DNA of 64,000 nucleotides from assembly GCA_028684065.1 (NCBI GenBank), contig JAQUGO010000004.1:124001-188000 (forward strand), given 5' to 3'. Each line of letters begins with the position of its first letter. Positions within the stretch are counted from its first letter, which is position 1. The notes under the pieces were generated by a model. It was not told the DNA's origin, made no database searches, and saw nothing but the letters and a program-made list of their open reading frames with translations. The translations under genes were made by a program, and so were the position numbers. The stretch is from Sulfurospirillaceae bacterium. GTDB lineage: Bacteria; Campylobacterota; Campylobacteria; Campylobacterales; Sulfurospirillaceae. This document shows, one piece after another, positions 32,230 to 41,942 of the stretch.

Positions 32230-34992
32230 ATGGATTATAAAGAGACCTTACTTCTTCCGCAGACTGATTTTCCGATGAGAGGAAGTTTGCCCCAAAATGA
32301 ACCTACACGTTATGCTAAATGGTTTTCAAAAGAAGACAGCGCTTATGCTAAAATGGTTCAAAACAGAATCAATGCACCCCAAAGTTTTATATTACACGAT
32401 GGGCCTCCTTATGCTAATGGGCATATTCACATTGGTCATGCCCTCAATAAAATTTTAAAAGATATTATTGTTAAAACACATTACTTTTTTGGTGAAAAAG
32501 TACGTTACGTTCCAGGTTGGGATTGCCATGGTTTACCTATCGAACAACAAGTGGAAAAAAGTCTTGGTAAAGAAAAAAAAGATACGTTAGCTAAAAGTAA
32601 AATTCGTGAGTTATGCCGTGAACATGCGCGTAAGTTTATCGATATTCAACGTGACGAATTTAAGTCATTAGGTGTTCTCGGTGACTGGGAAAATCCCTAT
32701 ATGACGATGAAGTTTAAATTTGAAGCCGACATTTACCGTGCGCTTTGTGGCGTGGCAGACCGTGGTCTTTTAGTCGAACGTAGTAAACCTGTTTATTGGT
32801 CATGGGCGGCTCGTAGTGCCTTAGCAGAAGCCGAAGTGGAGTATGAAGATAAAGAAGATTATTCTATATTTGTGGCCTTTAAACTTAGTGATGAAGCAAA
32901 AGGCAAACTTGATATAACAGCAGATGCATCCATCATTATCTGGACAACAACACCATGGACATTGCCAGCAAACGTGGGAATTGCATTTAGTCCTGAAGAA
33001 AATTATGTGTTGACGAGTGATAGTTACATTGTGGCTGAACCTTTACATGCGAAGCTTTTGGAACAAGGTGTTATCGCAGGAAAAATCGTTAAAACCTTTA
33101 AAGCAAGTATCCTTGAAAATAGTTATGCTCTCAACCCACTTAATGCTCGTCAATCACAATTTGTTTTAGGCGAACATGTGACGATGGATGGTGGTAGTGG
33201 TTGTGTTCACACCGCTCCTGGGCATGGAGATGATGACTACAAAGTGGGGCTTCGTTACAATCTTGAAGTGGTTATGCCTGTGGATGAGAGAGGTTGTTAC
33301 GATGAAACTGTTGTACGTTTAGGATTACTTCCTAATGCTGAAAGCTTTGTGGGTGAACATATCTTCAAAAGCAATGAGCGTATTTTAGAACTTTTAGGTG
33401 AGAGTCTTTTAAAATGTTCAAAATTCACACACTCTTACCCTTTTTGTTGGAGAACGCATCAACCAATTATTTACCGCGCGACGAAACAATGGTTTGTGGC
33501 GATGGATGAAGCAACTGGTGGACGTGAAAGCCTTCGTAAAATGGCGATGGATGAGCTTAGCAAAGTACGTTTCTATCCCAAATCAGGTATTAACCGTTTA
33601 GGTTCAATGATTGAAAATCGTCCTGATTGGTGTATTTCTCGTCAACGCGACTGGGGTGTTCCAATCGCATTTTTTAGAGATAAGGCAACGGGTAAACCAA
33701 TCTTTGATGCCAAAATTGTCAATCATATCGCTAATATTTTTGAAGAAAAAGGTGCGGATGCGTGGTGGGATTTAGAAATTCAAGATCTTTTGATTGAAAA
33801 TAGTGGATATCAAGCTGAAAATCTTGAAAAGGTCATGGATATTTTGGATGTTTGGTTTGACAGTGGTAGTACATGGAAGGCTGTTTTAGAATCCAGTGAT
33901 TATGATGCCGGTGAGTATCCTGCGTCTATGTATCTTGAAGGTAGTGACCAACATCGCGGCTGGTTCCAAAGCTCACTTCTCGTTAGTACCGCAAATAATG
34001 GCATTGCACCTTATCATAAAATTCTTACTCACGGATTTACTGTGGATGAGAAGGGTGAGAAGATGAGCAAGTCTAAAGGCAATGTTGTCTCTCCTACGGA
34101 TATTGCTAAGAGTCACGGCGTTGAGATTTTACGCCTATGGGTTGGAATGAGTGAGTACACGACTGATTTAAAAATTAGTGATAATATCTTAAAACAAATC
34201 AGCGAGCAGTACCGTAAAATCCGTAATACATTCCGTTTTTTATTGGCCAATGTAAATGATTTAGAAACGATTTTACCGTATGAGCAAATGGGAACATTGG
34301 ATCAATGGATTGTAGCCCACGCGAAAGTGGTCTTTGATGAAGCTGAGGCTTATTTTAGAGAGTATGACTTTTCTAAAGGGTTTGCTCTTCTCAGCCATTT
34401 TATTACCGTTGAACTCAGTGGAATTTACCTAGACATTTCAAAAGACAGGTTGTACTGCAATGCTAAAAATGACACATTAAGGCTCTCTGCTCAAAGCGCT
34501 ATGGCACTTGTCGCAAGTCGTTTAATGGCTTTAATGGCACCCACATTGACCTATACAATTGATGAAATTATGGAGTATGCACCTACGATTCTCAAAGGTG
34601 CGTCCAAAGATGTTTTTGATCTTGTTTATACGCCACTTGCCACTATCGAAGCGCCATTTGATGAAGCCTACATGATGGAAGCGAGAGAGAAATTTTTTGA
34701 AATTGTGGATGGACTCAAAAAAGAAAAAATTATCAAATCAACCTTAGAACTTATCATCCAAACAAAATCATCCCAGATAAGTGCATTGCCAAATGTTGAT
34801 GCAGAAGACTGGTTCACTGTTAGTAAAGTTATTAATCACGATGAAGCAGGAGATCTTGGAAGTTTTGTTCTTGGTGAAGATACTTTTAAAATTTTAAAAG
34901 CAGCAAAATGCAAATGTCCACGTTGTTGGAAGTTTAGAGCTAAGAGCGAAGACGTACTATGCCACCGATGCGAAGAAGCACTCAATGCTTGA
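32230..34992 (+). CDS. ileS: Isoleucyl-tRNA synthetase
   Basis: 920-aa class I aminoacyl-tRNA synthetase. HIGH motif at 67-70 (GHIHIGHAL), KMSKS at about 612 ([10 protein letters not shown]), the editing-domain [11 protein letters not shown] motif near residue 240, and a C-terminal zinc finger (CKCPRCWKF ... CHRC). Length fits bacterial IleRS. GGAGAG precedes the ATG. Its stop overlaps a small membrane ORF, and gatA follows; all probably share one transcript. Confidence 0.97.
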   Translation: MDYKETLLLPQTDFPMRGSLPQNEPTRYAKWFSKEDSAYAKMVQNRINAPQSFILHDGPPYANGHIHIGHALNKILKDIIVKTHYFFGEKVRYVPGWDCHGLPIEQQVEKSLGKEKKDTLAKSKIRELCREHARKFIDIQRDEFKSLGVLGDWENPYMTMKFKFEADIYRALCGVADRGLLVERSKPVYWSWAARSALAEAEVEYEDKEDYSIFVAFKLSDEAKGKLDITADASIIIWTTTPWTLPANVGIAFSPEENYVLTSDSYIVAEPLHAKLLEQGVIAGKIVKTFKASILENSYALNPLNARQSQFVLGEHVTMDGGSGCVHTAPGHGDDDYKVGLRYNLEVVMPVDERGCYDETVVRLGLLPNAESFVGEHIFKSNERILELLGESLLKCSKFTHSYPFCWRTHQPIIYRATKQWFVAMDEATGGRESLRKMAMDELSKVRFYPKSGINRLGSMIENRPDWCISRQRDWGVPIAFFRDKATGKPIFDAKIVNHIANIFEEKGADAWWDLEIQDLLIENSGYQAENLEKVMDILDVWFDSGSTWKAVLESSDYDAGEYPASMYLEGSDQHRGWFQSSLLVSTANNGIAPYHKILTHGFTVDEKGEKMSKSKGNVVSPTDIAKSHGVEILRLWVGMSEYTTDLKISDNILKQISEQYRKIRNTFRFLLANVNDLETILPYEQMGTLDQWIVAHAKVVFDEAEAYFREYDFSKGFALLSHFITVELSGIYLDISKDRLYCNAKNDTLRLSAQSAMALVASRLMALMAPTLTYTIDEIMEYAPTILKGASKDVFDLVYTPLATIEAPFDEAYMMEAREKFFEIVDGLKKEKIIKSTLELIIQTKSSQISALPNVDAEDWFTVSKVINHDEAGDLGSFVLGEDTFKILKAAKCKCPRCWKFRAKSEDVLCHRCEEALNA

Positions 34993-35098
34993 TTTGAGTG
35001 CACCTATTGAACTTGGTTTTGTCTTTACTACGATAGGCATTATTTTTGCGGTCATTGCCGTATGTGTCTATTTGGTACTATTAAAAACAAAAAAATGA
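34985..35098 (+). CDS. Small membrane protein (37 aa) between ileS and gatA
   Basis: Short frame ATG 34985 to TGA 35096-35098. It overlaps the ileS stop by 8 nt, and its stop lies 10 bp before the gatA start. It encodes an N-terminal [12 protein letters not shown], one hydrophobic helix (about residues 11-33) and a positively charged end (LLKTKK), so a single-span protein with inside-positive C-terminus. No strong ribosome site, but translational coupling to ileS is plausible. Too short for standard gene callers. It could also be a spacer with a fortuitous frame. Confidence 0.55.
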   Translation: MLDLSAPIELGFVFTTIGIIFAVIAVCVYLVLLKTKK

Positions 35099-35108
35099 AG
35101 GAGACGCC

Positions 35109-36467
35109 TTGATTAGTTTAAAAGAGGCATTAACGCTTCCTAAAGAAGCCATTAAAGAGTTGCGAATAGAATTAAGTCAAAAAATAGAAGCAACTAAAAG
35201 TCTTGGCGCATACGTGGAACAGCTTACATGCAAAGCTATTTCAGAATTAGGTGAAGGTATTCCTATCGCTATAAAAGATAATATTCAAGTATGTGGATGG
35301 GAAGTTACCAGTGGCTCTAACATCCTTCAAGGTTATGTTGCTCCTTATAATGCAACGGTCATTGATAATATGCTCAAAGCGGGTCTTGCTCCTTTTGGGC
35401 GTACCAATATGGATGAATTTGCCATGGGAAGTTCTACTGAATCTTCTTTTTATGGCAAAACACTCAACCCTCATAATCCTAAATGTGTCCCCGGTGGAAG
35501 TAGCGGTGGAAGTGCTGCTGCCGTTGCTGGTGGTATTGCAATAGCTGCTCTTGGGAGTGATACGGGTGGTAGTATCCGTCAACCTGCAGCCTTTTGTGGT
35601 TGTGTAGGTCTTAAACCAACTTACGGTAAGGTCAGTCGTTATGGTTTAGGAGCCTATTCAAGCTCACTTGACCAGATAGGACCCATTACGCAAAATGTTG
35701 AAGATGCGGCCATTTTATACGACATTATCGCAGGGCATGAAAGCAGAGACTCAACCAGTGCCAACATTGCTCATGTTAGTGTTTCTGATAAGCTTAATGC
35801 CGATAGAAAGCTCACTATTGCTGTCATTGAAAATTATCTCAATGAAGCAAGTAATGATGTGCGCGATAAAATGCTCGATGCCATTAAGGTCTTGGAAAAA
35901 GCGGGTCATAAAATCATTTATCGCAATTTTATTAATTCAAAATATGACATTGCAACCTATTATGTAATTGCTACGGCTGAAGCGAGTGCGAATTTAAGTC
36001 GATACGATGGTGTACGTTATGGTAATCGTGGCAGTAATGAAAATCTTAAAGAGATGTTTGTTCAAAGTCGAAGTTTAGGGTTTGGCGAAGAGGTTAAGCG
36101 TCGTATTTTACTGGGAACGTTTGTTTTGAGTAGTGGTTATTACGATGCTTATTATATTAAAGCACAAAAAGCGCGCCATTTTATCAAAGCGCAATATGAG
36201 GCAATTTTTAAAGAAGCAGATGTGATTTTTACACCTGTGACACCAACAACGGCTTTTGAATTTGGTTCGAAAGCAGATCCGTTAGAGATGTATTTAAGTG
36301 ATATTTATACGATTTCACTTAATCTTACAGGCCTTCCAGGTATTTCTGTGCCTTTAGGAAAAGACCCTAAAGGGCTTCCAGTTGGCGGTCAGTTAATCGC
36401 ACAAGCTTACGGTGAGCAAACTTTGCTCGATGGTGCACTCAGTTTAGAGCGCGCACTTGGTTTATAG
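35109..36467 (+). CDS. gatA: Asp-tRNA(Asn)/Glu-tRNA(Gln) amidotransferase subunit A
   Basis: 452-aa amidase-signature enzyme that supplies ammonia in GatCAB to convert mischarged Glu-tRNA(Gln) and Asp-tRNA(Asn). The Ser-cisSer-Lys triad is visible: K in PIAIKDNI, GGSSGGSAAA and GSDTGGSIRQPAAFCG. Start TTG 35109 is supported by AAGGAG 7 nt upstream. It follows ileS and the small ORF and precedes guaB by 9 bp, so it lies within an operon of housekeeping genes. Confidence 0.96.
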   Translation: MISLKEALTLPKEAIKELRIELSQKIEATKSLGAYVEQLTCKAISELGEGIPIAIKDNIQVCGWEVTSGSNILQGYVAPYNATVIDNMLKAGLAPFGRTNMDEFAMGSSTESSFYGKTLNPHNPKCVPGGSSGGSAAAVAGGIAIAALGSDTGGSIRQPAAFCGCVGLKPTYGKVSRYGLGAYSSSLDQIGPITQNVEDAAILYDIIAGHESRDSTSANIAHVSVSDKLNADRKLTIAVIENYLNEASNDVRDKMLDAIKVLEKAGHKIIYRNFINSKYDIATYYVIATAEASANLSRYDGVRYGNRGSNENLKEMFVQSRSLGFGEEVKRRILLGTFVLSSGYYDAYYIKAQKARHFIKAQYEAIFKEADVIFTPVTPTTAFEFGSKADPLEMYLSDIYTISLNLTGLPGISVPLGKDPKGLPVGGQLIAQAYGEQTLLDGALSLERALGL

Positions 36468-36476
36468 GAGAACGCA

Positions 36477-37925
36477 ATGAAGATACGAAAAAGAGCTTTA
36501 ACATTTGAAGATGTATTATTAGTACCAAAATATTCAGAAATTTTACCTAAAGAAGTCAATGTTAAGACAAAATTAACACGCAATATAGCGTTAAATATCC
36601 CCCTTATCTCTGCGGCAATGGATACCGTAACAGAGCATCGTGCAGCAATAATGATGGCACGCCTTGGTGGTATTGGTATTATTCATAAAAATATGGATAT
36701 TGAATCGCAAGTACGCGAAATTAAACGTGTCAAAAAAAGTGAAAGTGGCATTATTATAGACCCTGTCTCTATTAAAGCTAAGGCAACATTGCAAGAGGCT
36801 TTATCTATTATGTCAGAATACCGAATTTCAGGTGTTCCTGTTGTTGATGAAGAAAATACACTCATTGGTATTTTAACCAATCGTGATTTGCGTTTCGAAA
36901 ATGATTATACAAAATTAGTAGAAGAGTTGATGACAAAAATGCCATTGATAACGGTCAAAAAAGGTACTACGTTAGATGATGCAGAAGCCATTTTTAGGAC
37001 CAACAAAGTAGAAAAGTTACCTGTTGTTGATGTCAATAATAAGCTTGAAGGTTTGATTACAATTAAAGATTTGAAAAAGCGCCAAGAGTATCCTAATGCC
37101 AATAAAGATGACTATGGCAGACTTCGTGTAGGTGCAGCCATTGGTGTAGGTCAGATGGAAAGAATTGAAGCCCTTGTAAAAGCAGGCGTCGATGTTTTGG
37201 TGCTTGACTCAGCGCATGGTCATTCAAAAGGTATTATTGATACGGTCATTGCCATTAAAAAGCAATTCAATGTCGATGTCATTGCCGGTAATATCGCTAC
37301 AAGTGAAGCAGCCCTTGCTTTAGTCGAAGCGGGTGCGGATGGTATAAAAGTGGGAATAGGACCAGGAAGTATTTGTACGACACGTATTGTCTCTGGCGTA
37401 GGAGTCCCTCAAATTTCAGCGATTGAAGAGTGCTCTGAAGTGGGCAGAAAATATGGGGTACCAGTTATCGCCGATGGAGGTATTAAATACTCTGGTGATT
37501 TTGCCAAAGCACTTGCCGCGGGCGCGCAAAGTGTTATGGTGGGAAGTTTACTAGCAGGAACTGACGAAAGTCCTGGTGAAGTGATAACCTATCAAGGTCG
37601 ACAATACAAAACGTATCGGGGTATGGGAAGTATCGGAGCAATGACTAAAGGAAGCAGTGATCGTTACTTCCAAGAAGGAACAGCTGCTGATAAATTAGTT
37701 CCAGAAGGTATTGAGGGGCGTGTTCCTCATGCTGGCTCCATTAAAGATGTTGTTTTTCAAATGATCGGTGGACTTCGTTCTTCTATGGGATATGTGGGTG
37801 CTCGTGATATTGAAGACTATCAAGAGAAGGCTGAATTTGTTGAGATAACGAGTGCTGGTCTTAAAGAGAGTCATGTCCATGATGTTATCATCACACATGA
37901 GGCACCCAATTATAGAGTCAATTAA
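36477..37925 (+). CDS. guaB: IMP dehydrogenase
   Basis: 482-aa enzyme oxidising IMP to XMP, the committed step in GMP synthesis. The TIM barrel is interrupted by two CBS domains (about 95-205). The active-site loop [17 protein letters not shown] carries the catalytic Cys, and the mobile flap region has [15 protein letters not shown] precedes ATG. Standard length. Confidence 0.97.
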   Translation: MKIRKRALTFEDVLLVPKYSEILPKEVNVKTKLTRNIALNIPLISAAMDTVTEHRAAIMMARLGGIGIIHKNMDIESQVREIKRVKKSESGIIIDPVSIKAKATLQEALSIMSEYRISGVPVVDEENTLIGILTNRDLRFENDYTKLVEELMTKMPLITVKKGTTLDDAEAIFRTNKVEKLPVVDVNNKLEGLITIKDLKKRQEYPNANKDDYGRLRVGAAIGVGQMERIEALVKAGVDVLVLDSAHGHSKGIIDTVIAIKKQFNVDVIAGNIATSEAALALVEAGADGIKVGIGPGSICTTRIVSGVGVPQISAIEECSEVGRKYGVPVIADGGIKYSGDFAKALAAGAQSVMVGSLLAGTDESPGEVITYQGRQYKTYRGMGSIGAMTKGSSDRYFQEGTAADKLVPEGIEGRVPHAGSIKDVVFQMIGGLRSSMGYVGARDIEDYQEKAEFVEITSAGLKESHVHDVIITHEAPNYRVN

Positions 37926-37966
37926 GCAAATACATATCATGAGACTTTTATAGTATAAGGTAAAGT

Positions 37967-39076
37967 GTGAAAATTCAAACTTTGGTAGAACATTTTAATG
38001 AGCCATTATATTTGGAGAGTGGGCGTATTTTAGAGTTCTATGATCTTAAATATGAAACTTATGGTGTATTGAATGAGCAAAAGAATAATGTGATTGTTGT
38101 CTTTCATGCTCTTACCGGAAGCCATCATGCTGCTGGTCGCTATGAGGGTGATACCAAAGTGGGTTGGTGGGACCCCTTTATTGGTGATAACCGAGTTTTA
38201 GATACGACACGTTATTATGTTATATGTGTCAATGTGCTCAGTAGTTGCTTTGGTTCAACGGGACCTATGAGCATTAATTCTAAAACGAAAGAACCACTAC
38301 GTTTAAAATTTCCCGTTATCACTATCAGTGATATGGTTAGAGCACAGATGAATCTTTTTACGAGGCTTGGTATCAAAGAGGCCTATGCTATTATTGGTGG
38401 CTCAATGGGGGGTATGCAAGCTTTGTGTATGGCGGTTGAATATCCAAGTTTTGCCAAACGTGTGATTATGCTTGCTTCAACCTATGCGACAGGACCTTGG
38501 GCAATTGCGTTTAATAAATTGGCGATGGAAGGCATTATGCATGACCCGCGCTTTAAAAATGGCAATTATGACCCTAAAGATTTTGAGGTTGAAGGACTAT
38601 TGAGTTTTGCTATTGGTCGCATGGCTGGACATATTAGCTTTTTAAGCCCTCATTCTATGAATAAAAAATTCGGTCGCAATTATGTTGAAACGGATGGTTT
38701 ATATGAGCTTTTTGGGCGTTTTCAAATCGAAAAATATATGGAATACAATGGTCATAGTTTCGCTAAACGATTTGACCCTTTAAGTTATTTGTATATTATC
38801 AAGGCGATGAATATTTTTGATGCTACACGCAATTATGATTCATTGGGTGATTCACTGAAACACATTAAAGCCAAATTGACATTGATTTCATTTCAAGGAG
38901 ACCAACTCTTTTTACCCGAAGAGATGGAAGAGATAAAAACAACATTGGAAGATATGGGTAGAGGCGATAGAGTGGATTATTTTTGTATTGACAGTCATTA
39001 TGGGCATGATGCTTTTTTAGTGGAATATGATAAATTCGATTTTTATGTGAAAAAAGCGTTAGAAGCCAAAGTTTAG
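37967..39076 (+). CDS. metX: Homoserine O-acetyltransferase
   Basis: 369-aa alpha/beta-hydrolase-fold acyltransferase that activates homoserine for methionine synthesis. The nucleophilic Ser lies in GGSMGGMQAL (about residue 145), with the family pattern ALTGSHHAAGR near the N-terminus and the catalytic His in DSHYGHDAFL near the C-terminus. Translation begins with GTG 37967 (AAGG about 6 nt upstream). It could be a succinyltransferase instead, since acyl specificity within the family is hard to read. Confidence 0.92.
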   Translation: MKIQTLVEHFNEPLYLESGRILEFYDLKYETYGVLNEQKNNVIVVFHALTGSHHAAGRYEGDTKVGWWDPFIGDNRVLDTTRYYVICVNVLSSCFGSTGPMSINSKTKEPLRLKFPVITISDMVRAQMNLFTRLGIKEAYAIIGGSMGGMQALCMAVEYPSFAKRVIMLASTYATGPWAIAFNKLAMEGIMHDPRFKNGNYDPKDFEVEGLLSFAIGRMAGHISFLSPHSMNKKFGRNYVETDGLYELFGRFQIEKYMEYNGHSFAKRFDPLSYLYIIKAMNIFDATRNYDSLGDSLKHIKAKLTLISFQGDQLFLPEEMEEIKTTLEDMGRGDRVDYFCIDSHYGHDAFLVEYDKFDFYVKKALEAKV

Positions 39077-39088
39077 CAAGGAGCCAAT

Positions 39089-39295
39089 ATGGAACAGGAA
39101 GAGACAGCAAGTTTTGAAATGAAGATTGAAAAAGCAAAAGAGATTTTAGAAAACCTTTCCAACCCTGAGCTAAGTTTGAGCGATGGTATGAAAAAGTACC
39201 AAGAAGGCATTGCTATTTTGCAAGAGGCGACAAAGATGATTGAAGAGGCCAAATTAGAGTATGTAAAATTGCAAAACAATGGAGAAAATAAATGA
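39089..39295 (+). CDS. xseB: Exodeoxyribonuclease VII small subunit
   Basis: 68-aa acidic helical protein with the XseB pattern (SFEMKIEKAKEILENLSNPELSLSDGMKKYQEG begins near residue 8; signature LSDGMKKYQEGI). It binds XseA in the single-strand nuclease. AAGGAG upstream; overlaps the next gene by 4 nt. Confidence 0.9.
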   Translation: MEQEETASFEMKIEKAKEILENLSNPELSLSDGMKKYQEGIAILQEATKMIEEAKLEYVKLQNNGENK

Positions 39296-40086
39296 AAATA
39301 GCCGCCCTTCAACTCAGTACTCTACCGATGAGCGAAGCCAAATTGGACTATTATTTTCGGATTTGTAAACAAAAAGAAGTTGAGGTTGTTTTAATTAGTG
39401 AATACGCACTCAATAGCTTTTTTAAAGAGCTTGAAGGTATGCCTCCTTCAATGATAAAAGAGCAATCAAATCATAAAATTGAAGCATTAAAAAAACTCTG
39501 CGCGGAGTATGAATTACATGTAATTGCTCCTATTATTAATGTAAAAGGGGAATTTCTTTATAAATGTAATGCCCATTTTTCACCACGCTCAGTACACTTT
39601 TTTGATCAGCAATTTTTGATTCATTATAAACATTGGAATGAAGAGAAGTTTTTTGCCAATGCTATTGCAAAGTATTCCCTGCCACTTTTCCTACATCAAG
39701 GCTTGCGATTTGGTGTCGTGAGTGGGTATGAATTGCACTTTGATGTGGTTTGGCAAGAGGTGATGAAAAAAAATGTGGATGTTGTCTTAATACCTTCTTC
39801 CTCTGCCTTTGATTCCAGTAACCGTTGGGAAGAGCTTTTAAAAATGCGTGCGTATCTCAATAATGTTTATATTTTACGCGCTAATCGTATTGGACACTAT
39901 AAAGAGGACGGGGCTGATTGGCATTTTTACGGACAAAGCTGTTTAGTTTCACCTTTTGGAGAAATCGAGTTGACTCTTGGGGATAAAGAAGAGATGTTGG
40001 TTACAAACATCGACAAAGAAGCATTGCTAGAAGCACGAAAAATCTGGGGTTGGAAAAAGCAGGTGAGTAAGAGAGATATTGGATGA
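39292..40086 (+). CDS. Nitrilase-fold protein lacking the catalytic cysteine
   Basis: 264-aa member of the carbon-nitrogen hydrolase (nitrilase) superfamily. Two of the three catalytic residues are seen: E37 in ISEYAL and K113 in HYKHWNEE. The third position, normally Cys in a CYDxRFPE-type motif, reads VVSGYELHF with G145 (codon GGG at 39724-39726). The protein is therefore probably not a standard amidase; it may be a binding or scaffolding paralogue, or use different chemistry. It overlaps xseB and the ThiF-like gene by 4 nt each, so the three genes form a tight operon. A TTACATGTAA palindrome lies in it at 39514. Confidence 0.8.
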   Translation: MKIAALQLSTLPMSEAKLDYYFRICKQKEVEVVLISEYALNSFFKELEGMPPSMIKEQSNHKIEALKKLCAEYELHVIAPIINVKGEFLYKCNAHFSPRSVHFFDQQFLIHYKHWNEEKFFANAIAKYSLPLFLHQGLRFGVVSGYELHFDVVWQEVMKKNVDVVLIPSSSAFDSSNRWEELLKMRAYLNNVYILRANRIGHYKEDGADWHFYGQSCLVSPFGEIELTLGDKEEMLVTNIDKEALLEARKIWGWKKQVSKRDIG

Positions 40087-40748
40087 TACAGTATTTTCAC
40101 AGACAAATACAATTATGGGGCGAAGAAACACAAGTTTCGTTGCAAACGAAAAAAATTGTTATTATTGGGTGCGGTGGGTTAGGTTGTTCTTTAGCCTATG
40201 CGCTTGGAAGTTCAGGTATTGGCGAGATTCATCTGGTTGATTTTGATGACGTAAGTGTACATAATATCCACCGTCAAATTGCTTTTAAGTTGGGTGATGA
40301 GGGAAAATTTAAAGCAGACGTTGTTAAGGCGAGTATTGAAGATCGCTGTCCTTTTGTCAAGGTACATGCACATGTTGGACGCTTAGAAGCCTTTACATGT
40401 CAGGGTATTGCCGTTGATTTAATCATCGATGCAACCGATAATCTCCCAAGTCGTGCAGCCATTGATGCCTATGCTAAAAGTGTTCAAACACCATGGCTTT
40501 ATGGCTCAGTTGAGGCGTTTAATGGGCAAGTGTGTTTGTTTGAGAAAAGCAGTTTTGCTGCTTTTAAAATTAGTGACAAAAAACCCTCTGGTATTGCCGC
40601 GCCGATTGTAATGCATATCGCTTCTTTGCAAGCTAATTTAGCGTTGCGTTATTTAGCAGGACTCAATGTCAAAAAAGATTTTTTATATTATTTATTTTTT
40701 AATGATGAAGGTGAACTGGTGACCCAAAAATTTGGTATGCCCGTTTAA
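40083..40748 (+). CDS. ThiF/MoeB-type E1-like adenylating protein
   Basis: 221-aa protein of the ThiF/MoeB/HesA family that adenylates a sulfur-carrier or ubiquitin-like C-terminus. It has the nucleotide-binding GCGGLGCSLAYALGSSGIG and VDFDDVSVHNIHRQ and the DATDN motif (about 117-121). It lacks the usual CxxC zinc pairs and a C-terminal rhodanese domain and is shorter than MoeB (about 245 aa). It is the last of the xseB-nitrilase-like-thiF-like group. Substrate unknown; thiamine or molybdopterin sulfur transfer are the usual roles. Confidence 0.82.
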   Translation: MIQYFHRQIQLWGEETQVSLQTKKIVIIGCGGLGCSLAYALGSSGIGEIHLVDFDDVSVHNIHRQIAFKLGDEGKFKADVVKASIEDRCPFVKVHAHVGRLEAFTCQGIAVDLIIDATDNLPSRAAIDAYAKSVQTPWLYGSVEAFNGQVCLFEKSSFAAFKISDKKPSGIAAPIVMHIASLQANLALRYLAGLNVKKDFLYYLFFNDEGELVTQKFGMPV

Positions 40749-40784
40749 TATTTATCTTCAAATGCGTAAGCGCATTGTATTTAC

Positions 40785-41942
40785 ATGTCAAGAAAAAAAG
40801 AAGGAAACCCATTGCATTTTGAACCCTATCCATTTGAAAAATTAACTGAATTATTAAAAGATATTATTCCCAATAAGACATATCCTGCGATAAGTCTAAC
40901 GATTGGTGAACCGCAATTTGACACTCCACAATTTATTCAAGAAGCATTACAACAGAGTGCTTCTCAACTCAACAAATACCCAAAATCTTCTGGCGAGGCT
41001 TATGTCGCTGAGGCACAAAGAGCTTTTGTTGAAAAACGTTTTGGAGTTCAGTTGAAGCCAAACGAGCTGATTTCGACGTTTGGAACGCGTGAGGTTTTAT
41101 TTAACTTTCCACAGTTTTTATTGCATGATAAAGATGAACCAGTGATGGCTTATACCAACCCTTTTTATCAGATTTACGAGGGAGCGGCGATTGCCAGCCG
41201 TGCTAAAGTGGTGCATCTAAATTTAAATAAAGAAAACAGTTTTAAACCCGATATTAACCTGCCTGAGCTAAAATCAGCGGATTTGATTATTTTAAATTTC
41301 CCCAATAATCCAACAACATCCGTACTAAGTTTGGATGAGTTAGGCGACTGGGTCAAATTTGCTCTTAAATATGACATCGTTTTGATAAATGATGAGTGTT
41401 ACAGTGAAATTTATGCTGATACAAGGCCACCCTCTCTTTTAGAAGCGGCTCTGCATGTTGGGAATACACGTTTTAAAAATACTCTAGTTATTAATTCCAT
41501 TTCAAAACGAAGTTCAGCCCCTGGTTTACGCTCTGGTTTTATCGCAGGGGATGAACATATTTTAAAACACTATGCCAAATACCGCACATATGTAGGAGCA
41601 GGTATTCCTCTACCTTTACAAGTGGCTTCGGCAGCGGCTTGGAATGACGAAGTACATGTCCAAAAAACACGAGAAGAGTATGCCCACAATCTACAATTGG
41701 CTCACGAGATATTAGGCGTGCCTTTGGTGGACGCTACCTTTTATGTTTGGCTTTATGTAGGAGATGATTTAGTGTTTACCAAAGCGTTATACCGTGAAAA
41801 AAATATTAAAGTATTACCCGGTCGATTTTTAGGACGTAGTGGTGTAGCTGATGGTTATGTACGCATCGCTTTAGTCGAAAATCATCAGAAAACGGAAAAT
41901 ATTTTGAAAGAAATTGCATCATTTATTAAAGGAAACTATTGA
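40785..41942 (+). CDS. dapC: Class I/II PLP aminotransferase (succinyl-DAP aminotransferase-like)
   Basis: 385-aa fold-type I aminotransferase. The PLP lysine lies in SISKRSSAPGLRSGF (about residue 240), and LNFPNNPTTSVLSLDEL and NDECYSEIY are standard cofactor motifs. The closest recognisable role is the campylobacterial N-succinyl-LL-diaminopimelate aminotransferase, which fits the presence of dapE further on and murC directly after. It overlaps murC by 4 nt, linking lysine/DAP synthesis with peptidoglycan precursors. Assignment of substrate is by family resemblance. Confidence 0.8.
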   Translation: MSRKKEGNPLHFEPYPFEKLTELLKDIIPNKTYPAISLTIGEPQFDTPQFIQEALQQSASQLNKYPKSSGEAYVAEAQRAFVEKRFGVQLKPNELISTFGTREVLFNFPQFLLHDKDEPVMAYTNPFYQIYEGAAIASRAKVVHLNLNKENSFKPDINLPELKSADLIILNFPNNPTTSVLSLDELGDWVKFALKYDIVLINDECYSEIYADTRPPSLLEAALHVGNTRFKNTLVINSISKRSSAPGLRSGFIAGDEHILKHYAKYRTYVGAGIPLPLQVASAAAWNDEVHVQKTREEYAHNLQLAHEILGVPLVDATFYVWLYVGDDLVFTKALYREKNIKVLPGRFLGRSGVADGYVRIALVENHQKTENILKEIASFIKGNY

